Below are positions 1 through 7,001 of a stretch of DNA of 8,705 bases, piece by piece. The notes under the pieces are model-generated. The model was not told the DNA's origin. It ran no database searches and worked only from the letters and a program-made list of their open reading frames with translations. Each line of letters starts with the position of its first letter. Position 1 is the first letter of the stretch. The position numbers and the translations under genes were made by a program. The DNA is from JAFGMQ01 sp036733345 (GTDB taxonomy: Bacteria > Desulfobacterota > DSM-4660 > Desulfatiglandales > Desulfatiglandaceae): NCBI GenBank assembly GCA_036733345.1, contig DAINAR010000085.1:1-8705 (forward strand), written 5' to 3'.

Positions 1-53
1 CCTCCCTCCCCGACTTCATCACCCTGATCAACCACAAAAAGACCCTCCCCTGA
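1..53 (+). CDS. 3' end of an unidentified protein-coding gene (partial)
   Basis: The first 53 bases read open in the frame ending at TGA 51-53 and give the C-terminal residues SLPDFITLINHKKTLP. The gene starts outside the window, so its function cannot be read. About 57% of these bases are G or C by hand count, clearly higher than the operon that follows, and codons end mostly in C. It converges with the minus-strand operon whose last stop is at 174. The short length leaves real doubt that this frame is coding. Confidence 0.35.
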   Translation, partial: SLPDFITLINHKKTLP

Positions 54-173
54 AAGCCTAAGAAAATTCGACACTGCGATATGGATTGGCTGACCTGGTA
101 TTTACTTTTTTGATAATACAAGAATAACCGAAAACTTTTTAGAGTAGGTGAAACAATAATTATTTAGTTACAA
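54..173. other. Intergenic region between convergent genes, no clear terminator
   Basis: This AT-rich 120-base gap separates the plus-strand fragment at the left edge from the Vsr stop codon. A terminator for the operon would be expected here, but no stable GC-rich hairpin followed by a T-run was found on either strand. The only symmetry is a weak TAGTT/AACTA pair around 165-176, too short and AT-rich to call. Confidence 0.5.
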
Positions 174-641
174 CTACTTTCGATTCCACTTACGCTGCTC
201 AATATATTCTTCCCAGACGCGGTTATTATGTTCAAGCTTTGAAATTATTGCCGAAAACGTGGCTTCTCTATTTGTATGTGATAATTGACATTCCCATACA
301 ATTATTACATTCCAACCCAGCGATTCAAGTTTTTGGACTGCCATCAGGTCTCTTTCGCGATTCGCGTTGATTTTATTCTCCCAAAAATCAGTATGCGTTT
401 TGGGAATCACGTATTTTTCGCAATCTTTATGTCCATGCCAAAAACATCCATTAACAAATATTGCTGTCCGATATTTGGCCAGAACTATGTCTGGCTTACC
501 AGGAAGAGATTTGACATTCTTCCTGTATCTGAAACCTTTTGAATGAAGGTAATGTCGAAGTATAATTTCAGGCTTGGTATCTTTGCCCTTAATCATCGAC
601 ATATTATAATGTCTTTGGGAACGTGACAAGATATCAGCCAT
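174..641 (-). CDS. vsr: Very short patch repair (Vsr) T:G mismatch endonuclease
   Basis: Vsr nicks DNA 5' of a thymine mispaired with guanine, starting repair of mutations from deaminated 5-methylcytosine. The 155-residue length is normal for the family. Visible motifs are the N-terminal RSQRHYNMSMIKGKDTKPE segment, GKPDIVLAKY with the metal-binding Asp51, the VNGCFWHGH core (Phe67 and Trp68 as the intercalating pair, His69 catalytic), FWENKI with NRERD, and WNVIIVWEC. Cys66, His71, Cys74 and Cys118 fit the structural zinc site. Asn64 replaces the His64 of E. coli Vsr. The ATG at 641 lies 9 nt after the stop of the Mrr-like gene and no Shine-Dalgarno is visible. It is the last gene of the operon and a natural partner of the cytosine methyltransferase two genes upstream. 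Identification is firm. Confidence 0.95.
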   Translation of the reverse strand: MADILSRSQRHYNMSMIKGKDTKPEIILRHYLHSKGFRYRKNVKSLPGKPDIVLAKYRTAIFVNGCFWHGHKDCEKYVIPKTHTDFWENKINANRERDLMAVQKLESLGWNVIIVWECQLSHTNREATFSAIISKLEHNNRVWEEYIEQRKWNRK

Positions 642-650
642 AGTAAAGAT

Positions 651-1517
651 TTACTTGAAAAATTCCTCGTCAATTACGGTCGTGTAGATATTTCTTACAC
701 CAATCTTATTTTCATATAGAATCTGGGAGAATTCCTTAATGTCCATTTTCTTTATATTGGTAGATGCTGCCATAAATCTTTTTGCCTCTGAAGAAAATGT
801 TCCCATTGTAATGTACAATCCATTATTACATGATTTTTCGTACATCAATGGTAAGATCTTTCCTATATCGTTTCTAGATACTACACTGTTGGCAAGAGAT
901 ACATATACAAAGAACGGTGAAATATGAAGTTTGTCAATGAAAGCGCATCCGCTGACGTTCTCCTTCTCTGCAGAAAAAAATTCTGAATCAGAATAATATC
1001 CGAGAGCCGTTAATGCTTTGGATATTAACGTCTTTATCACATCTGGAGACGCGTTAGCGAATGCGGAGGATAATGAGGCCGGTTCGTTTTGTTCATTTGC
1101 AGGATTGAAATCCTTCACCTCATGTTTGTCCGCAACTTTAATTTCAGTCTTCTTTTTTATCTTTTGTGGTTTCTCCCGTTTACTATTTTCTTTAAATTCA
1201 GGATAATTCTCAGCCAAATAATTTCGCGTAATAATAGATAAGTCTTTTTGAAGAAGATCGAGTCCCTTATCTGTTATAGCATAATAGCCTCTTCTGACAG
1301 TCTTCACTAATCCAGCCCACTGAAGATACGTTTTTGACCATTGAGTTCTATCAATGACCTTCGTTCTACTCCCATTCCTTGTAAGCTCATTTTTATCTGC
1401 TTCAGAAAGGTTAAGTAGTTCACTAACCTTCTGTGCACATTCATCTGAAGAGTATGTTTTCCCGTCGGCAAGAGACTTGAGTAATGGGAGCATGAAATTA
1501 AAGAATTCGGGGACCAT
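651..1517 (-). CDS. Mrr-like protein with winged-helix N-terminus and degenerate nuclease domain
   Basis: Residues 1-90 resemble the Mrr N-terminal winged helix (start PEFFNFMLPLLKSLADGK, then a W-x-KTYL-W-GL-K segment and RRGYYAITDKGLDLL). Residues 110-150 are a charged, lysine-rich linker. Residues 155-275 follow the layout of the Mrr catalytic domain: an ALGYY helix, a DKL turn at 195-197, a GLYITMGTFSSEAKRF strand-helix at 233-248 matching the family's GifITTs-Fs-eA, and a final helix ending in IGV at 272-274. By manual alignment the PD-(D/E)xK residues are missing: the Asp of the IDG motif is Ser189 and the QxK motif reads Ser207-Leu-Ala209. Cleavage activity is therefore unlikely; a DNA- or methylation-reading or scaffolding role is an inference. 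The ATG at 1517 lies 2 nt after the methyltransferase stop. Family placement is fairly sure, the function is not. Confidence 0.75.
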   Translation of the reverse strand: MVPEFFNFMLPLLKSLADGKTYSSDECAQKVSELLNLSEADKNELTRNGSRTKVIDRTQWSKTYLQWAGLVKTVRRGYYAITDKGLDLLQKDLSIITRNYLAENYPEFKENSKREKPQKIKKKTEIKVADKHEVKDFNPANEQNEPASLSSAFANASPDVIKTLISKALTALGYYSDSEFFSAEKENVSGCAFIDKLHISPFFVYVSLANSVVSRNDIGKILPLMYEKSCNNGLYITMGTFSSEAKRFMAASTNIKKMDIKEFSQILYENKIGVRNIYTTVIDEEFFK

Positions 1518-1519
1518 AT

Positions 1520-2692
1520 CTATTTAATACTAAAATTTTGCATTTCTTCAATCATCCTATTAGCTATTGCTCTGATTACGGGGACAGCAACAGAATTTCC
1601 GAATTGTTTATATGCCTGAATATTTGAAACCGGAATAATGAATTCTTCAGGGAATCCCTGAAGGCGTGCACATTCTCTTGGTGTCAATTTTCTAGGTGGA
1701 ATATTATCTCCCTGGAAGACAAGGATTTCACTACCATCCTTATAATAACGAGCACTGATGGTGTTTACATATTCACTTTCTGGCTTAAAAACAGAAAATC
1801 CAAAACCTTTTCCCTCCGTTTTATTACGCTCCTTTCTTTCAAAATGACCCATATAAAGTTTTTCACTAATAGAATATTTGGGATCTACATTCTGCTCAAG
1901 AATATTGCCGAAACAAGTCTTCGTATGAGGAGGAATAGGATATTCAAATTCATACTCGTCAGGAATATTGTAATAATCTTTGTCAAATCCGATTATGTAT
2001 ATTCTTTCCCTGTTCTGAGGAACGCCAAAGTCTCCTGCCCTAAGTATTTTCGCAGTAGCATAGTAGTTTAGGGCATGAAGATGCTCCATAATTACTTTGA
2101 ATGTATTTCCGCCGTCATGACCCTTAAGTCGCTTGACGTTTTCCAGAAGAAAAGCTTTTGGTGCGTGTCCAGACTTTTTTTTCTCATCTATTATCCTCTC
2201 AATTTCAAAGAACAAAGTGCCCCTGGTATCGGAGAAACCTTTATGAAGACCAGCTTGTGAAAATGGTTGGCAAGGGAACCCTCCAAGAAGAATATCAAAA
2301 TCGGGAATGTCTGACGTTTTAATTTCCCTGATATTGCCAGCAGGTGTCTCTCCAAAATTGATTCGATATGTAGTTTGGGCATGTTTGTCCCACTCTGAAG
2401 AGAAAATGCAATTTCCGCCAAGTTCCATAAATGGAATACGGATTCCACCTATTCCTGCGAACAAATCAATGAACGAGAATTCAGGATTATCTGTGGTTTT
2501 GAATGAAATATCGGACGCAAAGGACATGACCATATTATACTGGCCATCATCTGGTACCATCTCGCCGGACTCCCAGCCTCGTATAATTTTGTCACCGTCT
2601 TTGCCGAAGCCCAAAGCATCGCTTAATTGTTTTGTTGACAGACCTAATGCTTTTCTTTTGGCAATAAGTTTCTGAGGATTATATTTTTGCAT
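1520..2692 (-). CDS. DNA (cytosine-5-)-methyltransferase with N-terminal helix-turn-helix, Dcm-like
   Basis: This enzyme transfers a methyl group from S-adenosylmethionine to C5 of cytosine in a specific DNA site. Residues 5-48 form an Xre-like helix-turn-helix (KLIAKRKALGLSTKQLSDAL, then IRGWESGEMVP). The catalytic core has motif I FIDLFAGIGG (74-83), motif IV GGFPCQPFSQAG with nucleophile Cys141, motif VI LLENV (182-186), motif VIII QNRERIYIIGF (226-236), motif IX RKLTPRECARLQGFP (334-348) and motif X QFGNSVAVPV (363-372), all intact. The stretch about 295-326 (GKGFGFSV then TISARYYKDGSEIL) resembles the target recognition region of E. coli Dcm and M.EcoRII, suggesting CCWGG, a prediction only. 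The ATG at 2692 overlaps the end of the HNH gene by 14 nt. N-terminal HTH regions in such enzymes can autoregulate R-M genes, as in M.SsoII and M.EcoRII, so this one may act on the operon promoter. Confidence 0.95.
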   Translation of the reverse strand: MQKYNPQKLIAKRKALGLSTKQLSDALGFGKDGDKIIRGWESGEMVPDDGQYNMVMSFASDISFKTTDNPEFSFIDLFAGIGGIRIPFMELGGNCIFSSEWDKHAQTTYRINFGETPAGNIREIKTSDIPDFDILLGGFPCQPFSQAGLHKGFSDTRGTLFFEIERIIDEKKKSGHAPKAFLLENVKRLKGHDGGNTFKVIMEHLHALNYYATAKILRAGDFGVPQNRERIYIIGFDKDYYNIPDEYEFEYPIPPHTKTCFGNILEQNVDPKYSISEKLYMGHFERKERNKTEGKGFGFSVFKPESEYVNTISARYYKDGSEILVFQGDNIPPRKLTPRECARLQGFPEEFIIPVSNIQAYKQFGNSVAVPVIRAIANRMIEEMQNFSIK

Positions 2693-3500
2693 TTTTTCTG
2701 ATAATTTCTATTAAAACTTCCGGCTCTATTGGAGGGTCATTTCTATGCAGCATAGCGTGGCAATTCGGACATACTGGTATCAAATCCGTAATAGGATTAA
2801 CCATATACGATTTGTCCATTTTTGAGACTGGTATTTTGTGGTGAACGTGAATATAACCACGTCCAAACAAGCCATACTTTGATTCGAAATTAAAACCACA
2901 TATCTTACAGGAGTAACCATTCGCAATAAGGCATAGTTCTCTGTTTATCTTACTTCTTTCGTATCTGTTTACGTTTATGTTAGTCTTCGAGCCTTCTTCT
3001 TCAAATTGTTCAGACACGGGTTCCACGTATAGAAGAGATAGAAAGATTCCGATCACTGGCTTTGACCACTTAATAATCACGTTCTGATTTTCCTCTATTG
3101 AGCCAGATACCTCGACAGGCATCTTCGTGACGCGTAGATTGAAATTTTGCCATTCCAGCGGCCAAGTAGAATAGTTGTTTGGAGTGACTGGAAGGTCATT
3201 GATTCTGAAATCAACCTTTGCGTTCTTTTTTAATAGTTCAGACGCATATAAAGACGCAATTATCCTCTTTCCGTCATTTGATGAAGAGATGTCAGCAAGT
3301 GTTCCGGCGGCAAATCTTTGAGGATATGCTTCAATAATGATTCTTAAGTTTTCCTTAAAAAATACATCAAGGTAGAACAAAGACTCTTCGTCATTGTCAG
3401 GATATATTCTGACACAAGGCACACCGCGAGAATAGACCTTTTCAATATGAAACGGAATGTCAAAGGCAGACTCCAATGATATTTTAATGTCTTTGAGCAT
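2679..3500 (-). CDS. HNH endonuclease, McrA-like C-terminal domain
   Basis: The C-terminal 90 residues are a zinc-stabilised HNH nuclease. The zinc knuckle is Cys198-x2-Cys201 with Cys244-x2-Cys247, the metal-binding core is HVHHKIP (218-224), followed by NPITDLIPVCPNCHAMLHR (235-253) with Asn235 and His252. All key residues are present. This architecture, including the preceding N-R-x5-INR-x-C-LxANGY helix, is common in HNH proteins of modification-dependent or type II restriction. Residues 1-165 are a separate, probably mixed alpha/beta region I do not recognise; it could be a substrate- or base-recognition module. The ATG at 3500 shares one base with the preceding stop (TAATG). With the Mrr-like protein apparently inactive and Vsr serving repair, this is the best candidate for the cutting subunit of the system. 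The HNH call is firm; its target is unknown. Confidence 0.9.
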   Translation of the reverse strand: MLKDIKISLESAFDIPFHIEKVYSRGVPCVRIYPDNDEESLFYLDVFFKENLRIIIEAYPQRFAAGTLADISSSNDGKRIIASLYASELLKKNAKVDFRINDLPVTPNNYSTWPLEWQNFNLRVTKMPVEVSGSIEENQNVIIKWSKPVIGIFLSLLYVEPVSEQFEEEGSKTNINVNRYERSKINRELCLIANGYSCKICGFNFESKYGLFGRGYIHVHHKIPVSKMDKSYMVNPITDLIPVCPNCHAMLHRNDPPIEPEVLIEIIRKNAKI

Positions 3501-5101
3501 TATTCAGAATCCAGTTCCGGATCAGGCAAATCTCGTAAAAGTTTTCTCAAGAAATCAGATGTCCTGAATCTCAATGTTTCATAATTCTCGGCCACTTCTC
3601 TGTTAATTGTAGAAAGTTCTGCTTCTCCGAGTGCCCATAGTAACGAATCCATTCCTATCAGAGTATATCCATTATCTATTACAGGAAAATAAACTTTCTT
3701 ATAGAAATCATGGCTCTTGTTCAGTTTTATAGCGTGATGGCTATCAACTATTGCAGGTTCCCACAGTTGGCCTGAATCCAAGTATTCAACAGGTACGACT
3801 CGGACCTCTCCGGTTTTAGCCGCTGACAAGATTGATATTCTGTGCTTGAACTCGCCAAAGCTGTTTTTAATTATGGCTTCATCTTTGCCTGTTTGTTGAA
3901 TTTGAGACTCTTCGCAGGATGCAGCTTTTGTATCAATGCTCATATTTGAGCTTTCATGGGCATCGGACGTTCTTGTGACAATCCGCTGCTGAACAGCTTT
4001 TCTGTACCTGTTTTCAGCCTCTCGTCTTGGTGCGGTCAGGAAGTTATCCCTGATTTCATCATAAATATCAGATATCAACTGGATACCTGATTTTTTGATA
4101 TCTACATTTAATAGTTCATCAAAGTCATGGTTGAATGAGAAATCAATTCTCAAAAGTGAGAAGTGAGGCTCATTTATCATCATACCCATCCAGTCTCCGA
4201 AATGAATCAATCGATTTTCCCTATAAACATAAAAGCCTTGTTTGTCATTGCTGATATTAGCAGATTTCATTTTTTCTGCAGAGGAGAAGTCTTCCTTACG
4301 AGGTAAAACGTATGCTTTCAGATTGATTACGAGTTCCTTGTCCTTTCCTTCAAATTTAATGCTAATTGGGTAATCAGCCACCATTTCAGTAGATGGTTCA
4401 TCAAGGCAGAATGGGTCCCATGGTTTAATTATTTCTCCATTAAGAGTAATAGAAACGTTAGGTACCTCCGTGTGATTAGGGTCAAGAAACCTCTGGAAAA
4501 CCATTGCGAGGTGCTGGTTAAGCTTTTCTATTTTCCGTCTGAGAGCCTTTGCCTCACCTGTACTTGAACTATATTCTCGGTTTAATAATCTATCGATATC
4601 TTCCCATATAACAAGTGTACCTGAACCGCCACATGCAGTTGCGTCAAGAAGTTTGATTTCATCTTCGGCAGCACTCGGGAAGAGCAATTCCCAGGCATTT
4701 TGTCTGGCAACGTGCATCAAGTCCCATTGCACTTTCCTTACAGTTGGATCGCCCTTCGTTCTTGATGTCAAGGATAATTTGCGGCAGAAAGATGTTGAAG
4801 CCGTCTTGAGGCCGAGTCCGAATTTTCCGAGACTGTTAGGGTCATCACGCCTCTTCGAGCCATATTTCATTGCATTGATTAAATCGTTCTCATCCATTCC
4901 TGAACCATTATCGGCAATGAAAACGGTTATTTCATTATCCGGATCAATTTCAATCCTGATATCGACCTGTTTTGCGTTGGCGGCTATCGAATTATCAACG
5001 ATATCGGCTATCGCAGTATTAAATGTGTACCCAGTGTCACGAAGTCCCATTATAGCCCGTTCAGGATCGGGAGGAAGGACCATTGATTTAATCTTTTCCA
5101 T
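3500..5101 (-). CDS. GHKL ATPase of the MORC/paraMORC (MutL-like) type
   Basis: Residues 1-170 form a GHKL (gyrase, Hsp90, histidine kinase, MutL) ATP-binding fold: an N-box IADIVDNSIAANA with Asn37 as Mg ligand, a G1 box DNGSGM (64-69), an ATP-lid segment YGSKRRDDPNSLGKFGLGLK with the G2 glycines (80-99), and GSGTLVIWED (159-168) as the G3 strand. Residues 200-370 look like the S5-type transducer, with YVYRENRLIHFGDW (291-304) and NVDIKKSGIQL (332-342) offering the lysine that contacts ATP. The last 160 residues are unassigned. The usual N-box glutamate is Asp33. No nuclease motif is visible, unlike long MutL. Such ATPases beside helicases, nucleases and methyltransferases are known from predicted R-M neighbourhoods, where ATP-driven dimer closing is thought to remodel DNA. 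ATG 5101 lies 4 nt after the helicase stop. Confidence 0.9.
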   Translation of the reverse strand: MEKIKSMVLPPDPERAIMGLRDTGYTFNTAIADIVDNSIAANAKQVDIRIEIDPDNEITVFIADNGSGMDENDLINAMKYGSKRRDDPNSLGKFGLGLKTASTSFCRKLSLTSRTKGDPTVRKVQWDLMHVARQNAWELLFPSAAEDEIKLLDATACGGSGTLVIWEDIDRLLNREYSSSTGEAKALRRKIEKLNQHLAMVFQRFLDPNHTEVPNVSITLNGEIIKPWDPFCLDEPSTEMVADYPISIKFEGKDKELVINLKAYVLPRKEDFSSAEKMKSANISNDKQGFYVYRENRLIHFGDWMGMMINEPHFSLLRIDFSFNHDFDELLNVDIKKSGIQLISDIYDEIRDNFLTAPRREAENRYRKAVQQRIVTRTSDAHESSNMSIDTKAASCEESQIQQTGKDEAIIKNSFGEFKHRISILSAAKTGEVRVVPVEYLDSGQLWEPAIVDSHHAIKLNKSHDFYKKVYFPVIDNGYTLIGMDSLLWALGEAELSTINREVAENYETLRFRTSDFLRKLLRDLPDPELDSE

Positions 5102-5105
5102 GTTA

Positions 5106-7001
5106 TTAAATAATCTCTGGTATTAGGTTGAGTGCGTTTATAATATCTTGTCTATCTTGTTCAGAACCATCTGTTCCTACAATTGTCGTAGAAGCAATAT
5201 CTCGTTTCCTATTTAATCTCTTGTTGATAATTTCTTCGACTGTGTGTTCATAGAAGAGCCTGTAAATAAATACCGTCTTTTTTTGTCCCCTTCTGTACGC
5301 ACGGGCTGATGCCTGGTCTTCGACAGCAGGATTCCATTCTAGGTTATAGTGGATTACATGGTTAGCACCCGTGATGTTGAGTCCGACACCTGCCGCTCTT
5401 GGATTCAAGACAAGGACTGCTGGCCGAGGATACTCATTGAATTGGTTGACAATGTTTTGTCTGTCAGGAATTGGAGTTTCTCCGTAAATACACATTGTTT
5501 TTACCAAGAACCTAGATGCAAGGTCGGATACAAAAATGTCAATCATCTTTGTGAATGATGTAAAAATGATGATTTTATCTCCACAAGAAATTATTTCTTC
5601 AACCAACTCCGTTAATCTCTGATACTTAATTGATGTAGCGAACGGGTCAGACATATTTATTTCGGATGCGACATCCGGATGCGTGCAGAACATACGGAGA
5701 CGTTGAATAGTCATAATATTCACTCCACCATCAGTCAATGTATCAGAAATGACCTGCCTCAGTTCATTGTATTGTCGGATTTCCGGTTCGGACATAGCTA
5801 TTGGCTGAGGAATGATTACCTTTTCCGGCAAATCTTTCGCAACATCCTTCACAAGTCGACGGAGTATAATCGGAGATACTATCGGTTCAATCATAGCTCC
5901 TCCTTCCGTTGTGTCAGGTATTTTACGTGAAAATTGTCCGACTGTTCCAAGCATACCGGGAATAATGAAATCCATCAATGACCAGACGTCAGTAATGTGA
6001 TTTTCAAAAGGAGTGCCCGTTATTGCGATGCTTGCTTCGCGGTTTATCTTCTTAATAAACTTACCCCTCTTTCCTTCAGGATTCTTTATGTTCTGAGCCT
6101 CATCGAGGACGACGAGGTCCCAGTTTATCATGTTCAATAATGAAATATCGCTACATGCTGTACTGTACGCAGTAACGATAACGTCACAATCCCTGAAACT
6201 TTTGCAGCTTCCTGTTCTGTCTGGTCCATGATGTATCAGGACTTTTAGCGAAGCTGCGAATTTTTTACATTCATTGAACCAATTGGCTAATAGAGAAACT
6301 GGAGCAACGACAAGAACGGGACCTTTCCCGTTTTGTACCAAGCTAAGTATTACTGCAATTACCTGAAGCGTTTTTCCAAGTCCCATCTCGTCTCCAAGAA
6401 GACATCCATAGCTCTCTGCAAGCATATACCTCATCCATTTGAAGCCTTGTTCCTGGTATGGATATAAGGAAGCATTTAAATTTTGGGGGACAGAACAATC
6501 TTCTGCAGCATCCTTTATTGAATTTATGTCGACTTCGTTTTCGATAAATGCGAACTCTGCGAAGATATTTGCTTTAACAACTCGCAGGTAACATGACATC
6601 TGAACCTGGCCCGATGACGAAATTCCTGCATCTGATAATGATGACTGCAGTTCTTTCACATCGCCTGATACGAAGAACCATTCGCCGTTTAGAATGCCGT
6701 GATCTGTGATTTTACCAGCTGAGAATTTCAATGGTACATTTTGTCCATCACGTTGGACATATACGTCGCAAATAATTTTACCGCCAGAAGATGAAAAACG
6801 GCATCGGATCTGAGATCCAAATCTCGAATAACTGATTGTTGGTATAGATGCTTTGATGTTTGGAATAATGACGTCGGAATAATTAAAAGTGTCATCGTCT
6901 GATTTGAACACTGAATAGACGAAACGAGCATCAGGATAAATCCTGTTGCCGTTGCATTCGATGCCGATGCAATTTCCTTCAATTACCCAGTGACCAATCA
7001 T
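5106..7001 (-). CDS. SNF2-family (superfamily II) DNA helicase/translocase
   Basis: A two-lobed SNF2 motor expected to move along double-stranded DNA using ATP. Counting from the ATG at 7001 (631 residues), the motifs are: Q-like LYPYQEQGFKWM (179-190), Walker A DEMGLGKT (204-211), motif Ia VLVVAPVSLLANW (229-241), Walker B DEAQ (300-303), motif III ITGTPFEN (327-334), motif IV KIIIFTSF (476-483), motif V PRAAGVGLNITGAN (534-547) and motif VI QASARAYRRGQ (563-573). All are intact. Residues 1-175 are a beta-rich N-terminal region I do not recognise, possibly a DNA- or partner-binding domain. The frame also opens one codon earlier at TTG 7004, but ATG 7001 overlaps the preceding stop as TGATG, the typical coupled arrangement, so it is preferred. 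No attached nuclease is visible, so cutting would come from a partner such as the HNH protein. Confidence 0.93.
   Translation of the reverse strand: MIGHWVIEGNCIGIECNGNRIYPDARFVYSVFKSDDDTFNYSDVIIPNIKASIPTISYSRFGSQIRCRFSSSGGKIICDVYVQRDGQNVPLKFSAGKITDHGILNGEWFFVSGDVKELQSSLSDAGISSSGQVQMSCYLRVVKANIFAEFAFIENEVDINSIKDAAEDCSVPQNLNASLYPYQEQGFKWMRYMLAESYGCLLGDEMGLGKTLQVIAVILSLVQNGKGPVLVVAPVSLLANWFNECKKFAASLKVLIHHGPDRTGSCKSFRDCDVIVTAYSTACSDISLLNMINWDLVVLDEAQNIKNPEGKRGKFIKKINREASIAITGTPFENHITDVWSLMDFIIPGMLGTVGQFSRKIPDTTEGGAMIEPIVSPIILRRLVKDVAKDLPEKVIIPQPIAMSEPEIRQYNELRQVISDTLTDGGVNIMTIQRLRMFCTHPDVASEINMSDPFATSIKYQRLTELVEEIISCGDKIIIFTSFTKMIDIFVSDLASRFLVKTMCIYGETPIPDRQNIVNQFNEYPRPAVLVLNPRAAGVGLNITGANHVIHYNLEWNPAVEDQASARAYRRGQKKTVFIYRLFYEHTVEEIINKRLNRKRDIASTTIVGTDGSEQDRQDIINALNLIPEII

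Noticed and set aside
2307..2675. 122-residue plus-strand ORF opposite the methyltransferase N-terminus
   Set aside because: Antisense shadow of methyltransferase motifs I-IV, which are clearly coding on the minus strand.
4653..5126. 157-residue plus-strand ORF opposite the N-terminus of the GHKL ATPase
   Set aside because: It is exactly antisense to a well-conserved GHKL domain with all motifs in the other strand, and its protein is a low-complexity Ser/Ile-rich product typical of a shadow frame.
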